From NCBI GenBank assembly GCA_023333565.1, contig JAJKFH010003988.1, positions 186,001 to 250,000 on the forward strand: a stretch of 64,000 nt of DNA. The letters run 5' to 3'. The first letter of the stretch is position 1. The number at the start of each line of letters is the position of its first letter. Source of the DNA: Puffinus mauretanicus (lineage: Eukaryota; Chordata; Aves; Procellariiformes; Procellariidae). The notes beneath the pieces are model-generated. The model was given only the letters and a program-made list of their open reading frames with translations, made no database searches and was not told the origin of the DNA. This document shows, one piece after another, positions 43,001-58,000 of the stretch. Position numbers and translations under genes: made by a program.

Positions 43001-46000
43001 ACTCAGTCCTCTGGATGTTTTGATAAGTCATGTCTTATTCTTAGGCTAAACCGCCCTGAATGCTCAGGATGCATATGCAAAAGAATGTAGTTCTTTAACA
43101 TACAGCATTATGTTGCAGAACACACACAGTGGTAGTAAAAAAAGAAAAGATGAAAAGCATAAATATCTAAGTATTTTTTTAAGAAATATTGCAGTGTGCC
43201 TTATAAAGATTACCTTTTTATCAAATAAATAAGGAATAATAATGCTGAAGATAGTTGTTATATCAAGGATAATGAAAATTAAAATCAGGCCTGAGTGGTC
43301 TTTTGTTAACCTTTAGTTAGTACAGTACTAATTTTTTGTGAGGTCTCTTTTTAGATTCTGATGTATTGATTTCATAACATAACAGCATATTAAAAAAAAT
43401 TGCAAACAGGACAAACAAGTCAATGGCAGACATTACTTAAGTACCACACAGCATGACCCATATATTTTATATTTTCAAAGTCAGAGTTGGCTGAACATTT
43501 ATTTTAAAAGCAATTTATGGGAGTATAGTAAAGGTTCTAGTGTGCTAGCTAGCTTGCTAAATCACCTGAACTCAAAAGAACAGTTGCCAGCAGTGATTCT
43601 GAGGCTGACATGTAATTACATTTGTGGTTATAAGTTTAGTAAAAACTGTTTTCAAAGTATTTTGAAACACAATGTAGCAAGAAATATGTGTATCTTGTAA
43701 ACTGATATTCTCACAGTCATAAAACAGAGGTTTTGCACATGCACTGAGCAACAGGATTGTGTTGTAAATGATAACGGATGATAGACACTGGTAATTGATC
43801 GTGTTTGCTGCTTACGCTATCATTCTTTGATAGTCCAGAAGACAAGTAACTAACACAATGACAGCCCATTTTAATGCATTCCCTGGCCCAGTAAATATAT
43901 TCAAATTGAGTGTACATACTTGTGTATATGGTTCATCAGAGAACTTATGCACTTGGTAATTTTTTTACAAGAATGATATTCCTCTTTTCTAAGTTAAATT
44001 TGAAAGTCAGAGAATTTATAATGCAAATAAAGAATTCGAGACATTCAGAAATTATGCCTACATGCTTAATTTCTACATAGTATATTTAGTAATTTGGTAA
44101 TTACATTGCCCTAATGTAACTTTTTAATAGTAATTGAATAAAACTTCATAATGACATTCAGTAACTTCTAGACAGGTAAATAAATAAATATGCTTCATGT
44201 CCTTTTCTATATTTTTTGAGTATTTCCTACAAAAGGAGATGATTAAGTCTTTTTAAAAGGTGATGTGTGTGTTCTTTCTCTTTGCAGGGGAAACAACAAA
44301 GATGGTCACGCTGACCATTTTAGATGATCCAGAGCCAGAGGATAATGAAAGTATCATAATCAGCCTGGTCCATACTGAGGGAGGGAGTCGGATTCTGCCC
44401 AGTTTTGACACCGTCACAGTGATTATTCTGGCAAGTGACAATGTGGCAGGAATTATTAGCTTCCAGACAGCCTCAAGATCTGTTATTGGTCGTGAAGGTG
44501 GGTTCTTTGTGTTGACCACACTCAGTTTGTTTAACATTAGCTTCCATCTCCGTGCTTTCTGTTGATAATGACTCTCAGTGATTGTTTGTATCACTGTTCA
44601 GAGAATGCCAGCAAGCGGAGAATAACCGCATACTTGGTATGTATTTCTTTGAATTTTTAACTCTTGCAAGCATAGCACTTAAATGAAATCTATGGAAAAC
44701 CGTTTTATATATCATCATCTGTGCTTCCTTTTTTCTGAAGATCATGCCTTGCTTCTACTCGTATCGCATTTCAAAGCTCCTTTTAGCATTTCTTGTCTTA
44801 TTCATTTATACCATATTCCAGAACTGTATATAACCCCCATCATACACAGCTATTAGCAGTCATGATCAAACCTCATTCTATCAGTGACTTACAATTCACT
44901 TTAAGTCTTCTGGAAAATATTCCCACAGAAAGATTAGGGTCACATCTTCCCTCTTCCTGACTCAATAACCTTCTGTTTTAAAATTTTCTGTTTATGCTTT
45001 TTTATGGTAGCTAATTTGGGAATGTAGCACTCAGACATGACATTTGAGAAAGAACAATAATAACGATATGGACCAAAGGTTTCTACTAGTGCTTTAAAAG
45101 AGCGCATTGCTCTTTTGATGCAGTTTTGCGTAGAATAATAATGGTACTGCTGGTGAGTTGCTTTTGGCAACTTTGGTGGAATCTCAATGTATTGCAGTAT
45201 CATATCTCTCTGACATGTAAACTGACGGGCAGGGAAAGTTAACCAAACAGAAATTTGCTGTACAGGAATGTGTGCATTGCATTTTCTGTTTGAAGAAAGA
45301 AGTCTTTCTCAACCAAATGTGTTCTGTTTTTTTCCAGACATGAAAGGACGTCATAACCTTTTGGTTTTTATCTAGATATGGTTTGTGTTAATTCTGTGCT
45401 GGTGTGTGCCCGGTTTTCATTCTTTATTCCTCCGCATTAACAGTTCTGATCCACCTGCCAAGCCAGCTGCAGTCTGGCAAGCTAAAAAGAGCTGTTAATG
45501 AGCATAAGGAATTAATACAAACTGTCTCATTCCCAAAGGTTACGATGACCCTGAATACTTTCCACTGGTTAAATATTATTCATAGCGTGCTAGCAAATGC
45601 TGGCCATTTGGAGATGAAATACTCTGCTATAGTTTGGAAATTACTTGATTCCAGTTCCTCCAGCTTGTGAAAAATAGTGCACTGTCTTGCAACAAGAAAA
45701 ATCAACCAAACTAAGTCCCTTTGATAAAAAAAAGAATGAGCTGAGGCCTTTAGATAATTTCAGTGTTTGTATTTCATTTTCAGTATCAAGTTTTTTTATT
45801 CTGAAAACGAAATTTACCAGACATAAATTCAAATATTATTATCTTTTTTATTTATTGTATTATTGAACAACTTCTGTCAAGCAAATATCTGTTATTTTCA
45901 AGTTGGCATATTATTTATCACCTTATTGAGGGCAAGGGTAGCATTTTAGTGCAGGCTGAGGCATGCAACGGTTGTGGGGCTATGACTATATTAGAGGAAA

Positions 46001-49000
46001 ATGCACGGCAGTAGCTTGAAATAATGAAGAAGAGGAGGATGGCTGAGGCCCCCTTCTTCTCCCGGATAATTGTAGAAATCTAAAGATATGGATAACATTA
46101 AATGTTAAAAAACTTAAAATAGTGAAATTAGCCTAATAACACTTTGAGTCTTCAGGAATCAATTAGTATTTGCATTAGTATTTCTTTCTGGATAGGGATG
46201 ACAAAGATTTTGGTAAAATTTGACCAAATTTGGCCAAGAAATATGGGTCAGTAATTAACTACTTGGGGTCTATAACTATGATGAATTGTACTTCAGGTTT
46301 CTTCTTAGTGTTTGGATTACAGTGTAACAGGCTTCTGCATCATAAAGTATTTTGACCCAGTCCGTAGTGAAAATCCATTGTATCACATAACGTATTGAAA
46401 TAAGCTTTGTCTAAATTGTGCATTCTGCAATGGTACTAAAGTAACCATTTTTCTCTTAAATATTTATTTGTTTGCAATGTATGTGCAAAATTCTCGAATA
46501 GGATAGAATGGATTTCAGTGCAGTGTTAAACAATATGATAAATTAGCCTCAGGGGCACTCGTAAACTGGTAGTCTATCCTCAGATATCTGACTGTAGAAG
46601 CAGAATCCTTGTGCTGTCAATAAATTTTGAATTCTTTTATCCTCTTAGAAGCAACATGGAGCAACTTAAGACAAAGATATGAACATTGGTACATCCCCAA
46701 GGCTTAACTGAATTTTGAAATGTTGAAGCTGAATAACACCTACTAATTCTATTTATTTGAAAGTGGGTGTATACAATTCTTGTATTACTTCTTCACAATT
46801 TTATATTTTAATTAATTATATTAAGGTCTCTTGAAGTTAGTTGTTCATATCTCTCTAGTTGGTAGCCAATATACGTGCATCTCTCTAATATTTCCTTACC
46901 AAAAAAAGAATACATCTAGAAAATGTTCAAATTGTTCCTGCCACTTTTAGCTATACTATACTGTCCTGCGATAAAATATACTAGAATAGCCAGATAGCAT
47001 CCTATCTTGATGCTCTTTAAATTACATAATCAGAGAGATTAGCTGGGCTGCTCAATTCTCTACACCATGGAGTAAGAAGCCACATAACACCACATCTTCT
47101 CTTTCACTTTCATAGATGTGTCTCAATGTTTTCTCTAATAGGTTTGCTTCTAAGCATGTACATAACACAAATAGGAAGGTGGAATTATTCCAGATTTTGC
47201 AACAGTGAAAAAAATCAAGTCAGTTTATAGCAATACTAAGAAAGAATTTTTCAGTCAGTTGGGCATGGAACTAAGTTTTTCAGATTTCTGTTTCTGCATC
47301 ACTAACATACATTTTGACAAATTTTTGTTTAGTTTTGTTCATTCTTTAGTAAGCAAAAGAAAGCTCATGTATTATTATTTCCAAGCATCTTAATATATTA
47401 GATTTCTGCATATTTCATGTCTTTGAAAGCCAATGCAACACTGTACATACTGGCAAACTTAAATCCCATGCACTTGAAGAATGCTGTTGACATATGGATG
47501 CAATACACTTACATATTATAAATAGACATCTGTCCTCTAATGTGAATGTATTGCATAATATTACTGATTTTACCTGCTGATTTATTTCATATTGATATAA
47601 CATGTTAATTTCACATGTCCATATTTAGAATATTTAATATTATATAAACTGTATAAATTTTATAAATATATATAAATATTTAATATTATATAAATTATAT
47701 AAATTTTCTACATTGTACAAAGATTTCTAAGGAGTTTGCTCTTTTTAATTAAAATTGCCCGTTGGTTTAAATGTTATAAATGTGAAAAATACCATAATTG
47801 TTTCTTACAGGTTGTCAATTGATAACCGATTATCCCAGAAATTGTATGAAATTATTAAAAATTTAAATTCTAAATTATTAAATATTAATATTTTAGTTTA
47901 AAACACTTTCTTTTTAAAATTACAAATTATTAAATATTACCATTTTCTGGATATTTTCTTTTCTAACACTGATGATATTTTTAAGTTCAAACTCACATAA
48001 ATGTAACTTACAACCTATTACAAGCATTTTTCTGCATGCAAAAGACACAAAGTCACAAGACACTGCAAATGTTAGGAAAATGTATATTCCTTGCCAGTTA
48101 GCTGTTGTAGAAAACTGTATTATAGCCAGTACCTACAGCATTTACTATTTTGTGTAGTTTACAGACAGGTATTGCTCCTCTGTTTGTGCATGTTTTGATG
48201 GGCATTTACTTTCCAAGTTATTCGTCTGTACCAGGTCCCTCATATTTTGATAGTTCTTTCCAACAGTGAACTAAAAGCAGAAAAACCCAGAACGAAAGAG
48301 TTTAGTTTTTTTTGTTTCAGTATTAAAAACAAATGTGTTATATAACTACTGTGAAGCTCACTATTAAAAATATGAATGTCTTTCAGAAAAAATATTTTGA
48401 CTGTGATGCATGTTTTTGGCTTCTCATTTTTATAATTGATATGTAGGAGAGGAAACCCCAAAATATTGTGTCTTACCCTTTGTTCCTAGGAGAACAACTG
48501 CAATTCCATATTGTAAGAACTGCCCCAGGACTGGGAAATGTTACTGTTGAATGGAAGATAGTTGGGCATAATGTAAAACAAAATTTTGAAAACTATTCTG
48601 GAATACTCTTTTTTCCCGAGGTAAGTCCAGAAGCAAAGCTAAGGGCTACAGGAGAATATTATAATTAGAACTAAGCTGAGAAAACGAGTGTGCTTTTATA
48701 GCAGTCTTTGTTTCTTGATCTGATTATTTACTTGCTCCCTTCCTCTTGGAGTTCTAAACTGGAGGGAGTTTATAGTTAACTTTACATTTCTTAAAGGTGT
48801 TGTTCAAAATACATATGATACAGTGTTATCACTTTATTTTATACAATAATGACTAATCACTTTATCAATAAAATAAATAGGAGACATTGAATACAACATT
48901 GTTTGTTCACTTGCTGGATGACCATATTCCTGAAGAAAAAGAAGAATACCAGATCATCCTATATAACATCAAAACAGAAGGTAATGCAGAACTATAGCCT

Positions 49001-52000
49001 GCTATATCTTAAAACTACCATTTAATGGTGTAATATTTTCATATGTATTAATCCATTTTGGAGGTGTAGGACTAACTGTACTGCAACTGGTGTAAACTAT
49101 GCAAAGTTCATTCACATTTTATTGAAACAGGCTTGATCCTTATATGTGTGTGTGTATATATATATGTGCATATGTGTATCTATATATACATCAATTGGTT
49201 TTAATCCTGATTTGACTCTGCCCGTTTAATTCAGTGGTTATTTGCTTCCCTTGAACTGAATACAAACTTGGTTTACTAATGTATTCTGGATACAGTTGCC
49301 ATGAAATAAGCAGATATTTTTATCTTTTAAAGCAATCTTGTCATGCCGCAAGCTGACTTTCTGATCTGTCTCTGAATTCAAGGAGGTCAGAATATTTTAT
49401 TCTGGCCATTCAAATTATAATGAGAAAAGAAGCATGAAACTGCATCCCTTCTGAAAATACCCTTTTTTAAACTGAAATTAATGTCTAAATACCAAACTAA
49501 CTTGACATGGATTGTGTTGCTGCTAGGTGCCTTACCAACTTGCCAGAATCATTTGTTGACTCTTGTAAGGCGTCAGGATAAGCATAAATTGATACACCAA
49601 CAATTATTCATCAAGGCAACACTTGGGAAAGGGAGTAATTTCTTAATGGAATAATTGAGAAGTTGAATATAATTTTAACTTTTGGAGTTAACTCCTGGGA
49701 AGACTTTCTCTTTCCTTTTACAATAGAGGAAGTTTAGGGAAGTTGATATTTGGCACTGGCCCATTAAGTTTTCTCGTTTCTTAATATGTTTTTGTGACTC
49801 TATACTTAGTATACATACAACTTCTATTGTGATTGTACGTTCCTGTATTTGTTATGGAATGTAAATATGTGTAGATTCCACACCATCCATAAACTTCAGT
49901 GAGCGCATCATGCATTTGGTTTAAATTCATTTGCATTGTTACTGACTGTCATTTGAATGTAATAATAACAGTAATATAAGACAAAAAAATTAGTTGCATA
50001 ACACTTTATTCACTATAGTCCATTGATTCTTTTGCAGGCATTTCTTCTTCAGGTGCTGCTGTTTTGGATAGTCAAGGATATGAAGCTGTTCTGACAGTAG
50101 AAGCTAGTGATGAACCACATGGAGTCTTGAATTTTGCTTCCCCATCCAGGGTAGTTTTAATTCCAGAGGAAAACAAAACAGTTCAGCTTTTTATTAACAG
50201 AGAATTTGGATCTCTAGGTTTGTATAATAACTCCAACAGAAAGGAAGATTTGTTTTAATAATCATTAGACGAATGAAAGCCATGACAGGGAGGCTGGAAA
50301 TTTTGAAAAATCTTGGGTACAGCTGATATTTTCGGAACTTCTAGGCTGCTTAGTGCACGCTTGGAAACTAAGGTTTAGTTAAAACTGGAGCCAGAGCCCT
50401 CATTTCCACAGCAAGGAGTCTGGGAGCTGTGACGTAACTAGTTGGTTATTAGGGTTACTACCTTTATGTCTAATGCATCTGTCTCAAAGTGTTAGTCTCT
50501 CCAGAAGAAATAAAAAACAGGAGAAAAGGAGCTTGTATGGAATGATCGTTCCCACAGCGTTCCCTCTAAACTTCCAGAAGCTGGCAGCTTAGGAACGTCC
50601 CATGGAAAAAGTTGCATTCAGACCACTGAATTCAGTTTATGTCTCCTCTGAGAATTTCTTATTCCTGTTTTAATCAATTTGTCTTTTAACATCCATAAAA
50701 TGAAGCGGTACTTAATTCCAGAATTCAATAATGTGCTGTGTGCAAAAATATTTTCTTGTGTTTGTTGCCTGAGGATTTATATTGTGGCAACTCTCACAAC
50801 TTATATTGTGAGATAACATATGTAATCATTTCCTGTTTACCTTTTTAGACTATATTTAGACCTCAGTGATAATGCCTCTTAGTTTCTTTTGTTATATCTG
50901 TTTTGAAGTGAAGTGACCAGTTACGATGAATAGTCAAGATCTGGACACACCACAGATTTTTAGAGGCATTTTAATGACATTTCTATGTTTTCCCATTTCT
51001 TTTTTAATATCAGTCAGTATCTAATTTACTTTTGGAACACTACTCAGGAAACTAATGCTTTAAGATAAGTATCCATAGTAAATGTAAGATCTCTTAAATT
51101 AAAGTCCATCATTATTTATTAAAACTAAGATTCTTTTATAACTTATATTTTATTTCATACAGACTATCTTTGAATTTCATTTGATCTCCAGGATCACTCT
51201 CTTTACATTTGCCACTTGACTTATCCTGGCAGATTAGTGAGATATGGCTTTATTATAAAAAAATTAAGTATAACTTTTCTCCTTGGTAACATTTATCGGT
51301 GTGTCCCTAACTTTATTCTTTATTGAAATCTGTGTCAATCTGCCTGGGAAGGAAACTAGATTTATTAAGCTGTATTTCCCAGCACTGTCTTTAGAGCCTT
51401 TCTTAGGTATCAGTCGTCCCTGAAACATTTTCCTTCCCTTTGGCACCAAACCTGATATTAATAATACATTAGATGTCCCAGGTAAGACTCCAGCAGTGTA
51501 GTATTTGCATTCCACAGCACCTCAAATATCTGAATACAATTGGTCCTAATGCATCCTGTGATGTTGGACAAATTGCCAAAGGCTGGACTGAAAGCACAAG
51601 AAAAAAGTTCCATTGGCTCCAGATTAATCTTTTAATTCTTCTGTTTTGCAGTTAGTCTTTTCATTTTGTGGATGAGCATTTGAGCTCTTTTCTTTACCTA
51701 TTCCAGTGAGCATTACAAAAGAATGGAAAAAAATGATTTTTTTTGTCACAAATTAAACAGGTACTATCAATGTTACGTATGCCACAGTTCCAGGATTGCT
51801 CACCTTAAGTAATCAGACAGAAGGGACCTTGGCTGAATCAGGAACTGATTATATAGCTGTTTCTGGCTCCCTGATTTTGGAAGAAGGAGAAACATCAGCT
51901 GCCGTAAATATTACTATTCTAGAGGTAAACTCTGAACCCTTTCGTTCTATACTGATCTGTATGACATCAGAAGAGGAATATTTTGGAACCTAAAGTTTGC

Positions 52001-55000
52001 AACCTGTATATTACTTGAAGCTGTATATTTCATTGTCATTTAGAAAGACAGATTTTATGTTAATGTTAAAAACGCAGGAGGACAAATAATAACGTAAAGC
52101 AGCTCTACCTATGCATAAATGAAATTTAGCTGTCTCATTAAGACTTTATTATCTGATATTCAGAACAGTGTAATTCCATTGCTTGCTACAGGCTCTTACT
52201 TTCTCAGCAATTGGGGTTTATGCCTTTAAAATTGGGCAGAAATTTATTTACAAGAATAGTTAGTGTCACTACAGAGTCTTTTTCATGAAATATAATGTCT
52301 TACTTCATAATTCATTCAAGATAATCAGTTTTACACCCAATAAAAGTATTTCAGGAAAATGGAAAAATAAATTAATTCTAGTGTTGCTGTAATATTAGAG
52401 ACTTCTGGTGTGTTGCTTTTTGGTGACTTCTGTGACAGTTTCTTAAAGGAAAATGAAAAGAGGATGTACCAAACTTGTGTTTTGCAGGATGATGTTCCAG
52501 AGGTGCAGGAATTCTTCTTGGTTAATTTAACTTCAGTGGAACTCATCATGAACCATTCAACTTCATCCCTACCTAAGCTGGGTAAAAAAATTTATACAGA
52601 ATTATCTTTGGTTTTCCTTTTATATGAATTGCATGCAGATTATATTACTCTGGCATATTATCACTATTCCACTTACTTGCTATCTATGCCAATTGAGACA
52701 GGGTATTCTGAAAGAAACCTTGTAGAATATCAGACATATTCATTGTTACACTTGCTTCTTACTTTTTTAGGTTCTGTAAAAATTATAAGGCAATTTTCAT
52801 AGAGGAGTTAGTAATTAACAGTTGGAGAGCACAGTTATCTGAGAAGTTTTATTGACAGTGTCTAATCTGATTTTCATTTACAAAGTACATAATGGAAACA
52901 AAAATGTAAAAAAAATTTATATGACTACTTTGTTCAATCTTTTAAAAATCTGGTTTTATTACTCCTTATCAGATTTACTTTTAGGAGTCAAGTCCCATGG
53001 TTTTCCTACTCTTCCAGTGAACTTCATTTATCATTTGCTGAGTTAGCTCCTCATTCTGTTCTGAATTCAGTAGCGTAGCTGCCATTGGCTTCAAGGGCAG
53101 TTAGATTATCCTGTGGTGCTAAAGACTAGTTGTATTGCTTATTTCTAACACCTTCTTTGACTCTTTTCCCTTTTCTTTGCATGCCTATAGAAGTGACTGA
53201 GTTAATTCGTTACAGATTGAAAGGTAACTTGGAAGACTCGTTGCTGATTTGTAGAGACTGAGCTGTGATTAGTGGAGTCTAAAATCTAAAACATAAAAAG
53301 AGTAACATACAAGTACAAAGGATTCTTCTGAACCAAGTTGTGCTGAGTGCTGTATAGTCTCAACTTCTGTTGTTGGGGGTTGACAGTCTCCTTGAATCGT
53401 GACCATTCAACCCTGCTGTCATATCTGCATTGGGTTAAATGTGCTTAGGATGAACAGATAATAGTTTTAACCAAAAATGAGGCAAAAATTTGTCCTCGTT
53501 GTAAAATCTCACTACGAATTCTGTTACCAGACTATTTTCTAATCTTGATTTCCCTGTTGGTATATTTTGATTTCTTATGATTTTAACTCCTTGTTGGTGC
53601 AATGCATTTGTTTAGGATTTCTAGCAATCCCATATCCTATACAAGATATTTGAAGTATTTCTAGGAGGTGTCTAATATCAAAAGAGATGGGTGTTCTGCA
53701 CATGATACAGGCATGTGCAGTCAATCCTACACATCTGGAATATATTGTATGTGCTGTTCCTGCCATGGCCATGTGTGTGCAATATGTGGAGTAAGTCTGG
53801 TATGTCTGCGATGCAGAGTTGAACACACTAAACTTAAGTGACCTTTATTTCTGATCTGAGGCTTCACTGATACGGAGCAGAAACAGCAAGCATAAAGACA
53901 GTTCTGTTTTCTCCGTGCTCCTCTTGCTGCCGTCTTCTAGAGGAGGTGGAAGAAAGAGCCCGACTCAAATGCAAAAGTGCAAGGAATTAAAAAAAGGGAA
54001 AATGATCAACAGCTGAGAATGATGAAAGAAAAAGGAATAAACTTAATGGATACAAGACAGAGCTAAGCTGGGAGAGGGGGGCAGGCGAGCATCAGGGGAA
54101 GGGAAGGATGCCAGACATGAAATAAGAGGTCTGACGTGGAAAGCAAAGCATTACAGATCCTGGGTGAACTGATCTATGACACGACAAGGGAAAATGTGGG
54201 TTAGGAGTGAAGCTGAAAGGTCTGTAATCGCTAGCACTCCCTCTGGATTTCTGAAACTCAATAACATTTCTGCTGTTTGTGTAGAGGTTTTGCAGCTACT
54301 GCTGATCTTCATTGCTTACCTCATAGTGACAGGTTTGGCTTCGTGGCAATACCTTTTACTTTTATTCAGTTTTATCTGAAATGATAGAAATCTTCCCTAT
54401 GGATCTAAATATAGTATATTTACTACAGATTCGGTGGAGTCAGTTTGGTTGTAGAGATTGTCATTCTTTTCTTCATTTCTTTTTAAGTCTTATTAGAAGT
54501 AAGTTGAAGTAAATTAAGGTAGTCATGCGGTGCTGTTGTCTGAACAAATTAAGGCACTATTTTCTCAGAAGAATCAAGTTCTGACTGTCAAGTTCTGGTC
54601 CCTGAAATTAGTGCTATTTCTGGCATTAATCTATTATTCAGTATTTTCACTGTGCAATACATACAATAATCTTTCAGAGTTATTGTGAAGATACATATGA
54701 CTTCATGGAGCAATAGAAAGTTACAGTACATAAACAGCCTACAAAGAAATTAATAATTCTGTGTTTGTAACAGAATCTGAGGTGTGTGCCAGTAAGGTTT
54801 ATGATCAGGCACTGAAACAGAAATAGGAGATGAAATACTGGATCATTTATTATTTCTTACTCATTTTCCTTCCCATATTCAGAATGGCACCGTCTGCAAA
54901 ATGTTGAATGTCATCATAATAAACACACAAGATAAATTAAGATTCCATGACAGATCTTGCCTTTGGTATTTCCTAATTTTTCTGTGCTGCGTTTTAGTTT

Positions 55001-58000
55001 CTAAATTTTCTTTAGTCTTTTTTGTATGCATTATTAAATGTCACAGTGGTAATTCAAGGCACTGTGTTGCAATTCTAATAGTAAGGTAGTAAGGATAGAT
55101 TTTCTTTGAGCCTTTCCAATTATCTTGCCCACTACCATTTTCTCCTCCACATTTTGGAAACAGAAAATGATGTATTTCTTCTACAAAATTGGTAGAGATT
55201 TAAGAAATGCTTCTGTTATCCTTGAAAATAATGAAAATGGACTTTATTGTTTTTTTCATTTTTGTCCTTCTGTTTTCCATTTTAGATGTGGAAGGTTTAG
55301 CTTCTCAAATTATTATTGATGCTAATGATGGAGTAAGCGGAGTAATTGGATGGGAAAGTACCAAGTAAGTCTTGTCTCCTTGAAGAACTCACCGTGTCAG
55401 TTAGTGATTGGGGTTGCCCAATTATTTTCGTTTTCAGTTAACAGTAAAACTCCTATTAAAAATAGGGCCAGATCTTTGAGATGGCAAAGCATCATTCAAT
55501 TCAGTAGAACTGGAAAGCGTAAGATAATTCCCACACTGAAAACCAACATTTACAGTATGTTTACTCAGAAATTTTTTGCTACCATGTACTTACTTTCACT
55601 GCTGTCCTTTTATATTGTGAACTTGCATCACTCCCCCAGCTCCATCCAGTGTTCCAGCCTCTACATCCATGTAAGCATACACACCGGCATCTCCCAGATC
55701 TTTTTCTCTGACTAATTTCCAGGAGCAGGGAAGAAGGCATCCATGAACATAGACAGGCTTAATCTGCCAGGAATCTGCCAGGAATAAGCAGGAAAAAAGC
55801 ACAACCTCCTATAGCTTAATTCCATTTAGATAAGAAGCAAAATTAAAAAGGTTGTATTAGGCAATTGTAATGATGCTGGTACTGTAATGATACCTTTTTC
55901 TTATAAAGCAGAGGGAATGATTTGAAGTGAAGATATAACAACTATCTATGATCTTATTCAAAAGAATATGCTCAGTGAGCACTGAGAATTTTTCTTGCTT
56001 TTTGTTTTAGTTTTGAAGTTAATGAATCTCATGGGAATCTGACGATAATGGCATACCGAAAGAGAGGATCATATGGCAATGTGTCTGTATTTTTTTATGC
56101 CCAAAATTTGGAGGCACAGCTGGGTTTGGATTTTAGTGTGACCTCAAGGGTAAGAAGCAAATTCTAAATCTAGTACTTTTCATTCCTTCAGCTTCCTCAA
56201 AAGAATGTTTTCTTGTTTATTCTGCAGAATGATCAGTAGTGCAACTAGATTTTTCAACTTGTTTCAGTTGCTTTGATCATCTGGATAAAAAGAGATGAAA
56301 TTAGTCATCTTATTTTACTCTTTCTTTCTTTTTAAGTACTGAAGATTTTTTTAAATATAAGACACATTGTAAACTTTCAAACACCTATCTCAAATACAAT
56401 TTTGCTTAGACAAAAGCATATAAGATTTCATAGAAGGTTTCATATTTTTCACAACAGAACTTTCAGAGTAAATTGCTCTTGCTTGTCCTCATTCTGCAAT
56501 GTGCTGAACTTTTTTACTTTGGTTTCAATCAATTTATAAGGGACACAGAGATTATAGCTCTTTTTGCCTCCTCTTCCTTCCTATTGAAGACAATTCTGTT
56601 TACCTTAGCTGAAAAATTCTGTGTGTATTAGCAGCTGTTAAGTATTCAATGCTTTCTGTGTTTCAATGCTAGACTCTTTTTTTTGCTGATGGAGAAAGGA
56701 ATAAATCTGTTGTTGTTACAATTTTTGATGATGATATTCCTGAAGGTGATGAGAAGTTCCAGTTAATTTTAACAAATCCCTCTCTGGGGCTGGAATTAGG
56801 GGAGAGCACAACAGGTAAAACTTAGTTTTGATGTTCTCATTCTTTGGAATTGTATGGCAGTCATTTTAATTTCATTCTTCTGAATAATCATATTTCAGAA
56901 AACACCATTGCCCTGCTATGGTAGATCTTTATACTCCTAGGGAAAGTTCTTAAACATCCCTATGAAATCCATGCAATTAACAAGATAATATGTAAAGTAA
57001 GAAATCAAAAAGTGTGAAAGTGAGGTTTTTAATAGGAGAGTCTAGATTCTTCCTGTCTAGAAATCTTCCTAGATAAAGTAAAATACTTACATATTCTCTT
57101 CAAGTAATATCATGGACATAAAAGCATTATATATACACTAAAGGAAGAACGGATTTGTGTTTATATGTATTTTATTTGTATATATGTACAATTATAGTTT
57201 ACTATATTAATTAAAGAATATTTCCATTATTTATTTCTCAAAAGCCACAATTACTATACTTGCCAATGATGATGGCCATGGAGTTTTGTCATTCAATAAC
57301 AGCGATCACTTCTTCCTGAGAGAGCAAACAGCTCTCCATTTGATGGAAAGTGTTGCAGTATTACATATTATTAGAGAACCTCCTCAGGGGATATTTGGAA
57401 CCGTGACTGTTCAATATCTTGTAAGTGAAATTAACTCTTCAGAGGCATCGGTGGATTTGACCCCTTCTCAAGGTTATATTGTGCTGGAAGAGGGAGTCAG
57501 ATTCAAGGTAATATGATAGTTATTTCCAAAGAAGTGAAGAAATCTTTTTTGAAATTGTTGGAAAGATTTCAGAAATGTCTGGGTTTTCTTGTATTTATTT
57601 TTTTCTTATGTTTTCCTTCATTCTCAGAGCAAATTGAGTCATGGGAGTGGGAATGCATAAAAATTAAATCTGCTCTTCTGTAGATATTTCTCTCTTTGTA
57701 ATAGTTGAGGTAAATTGAAAACAATATCATGAGTGTATAATGTTTATGTATGCATAGGAACATTTCTTTGTATGTATTCAGCATGTAGCTGAAACACAAA
57801 CTTTGAAATGAAGTGATAATTTATAAATGTAAATAGTTAAGGTTGAAGTAAAAATCCCATTCTGTAATGTGATACTTCAGCTGGTCTGAAACTGAACAGA
57901 GTATGCTGCAACAAATGCAAAAAATGAACAGCTCTCGGAGTCTTAGGAATAGAAAATGACTTATTCTTCTGGGAGTATTAAGCTCACTGCCTCTGCACTG

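Noticed and set aside
44253..44594. Minus-strand open frame opposite exon 26
   Set aside because: Antisense shadow of a real exon; no independent start, splice or domain evidence.
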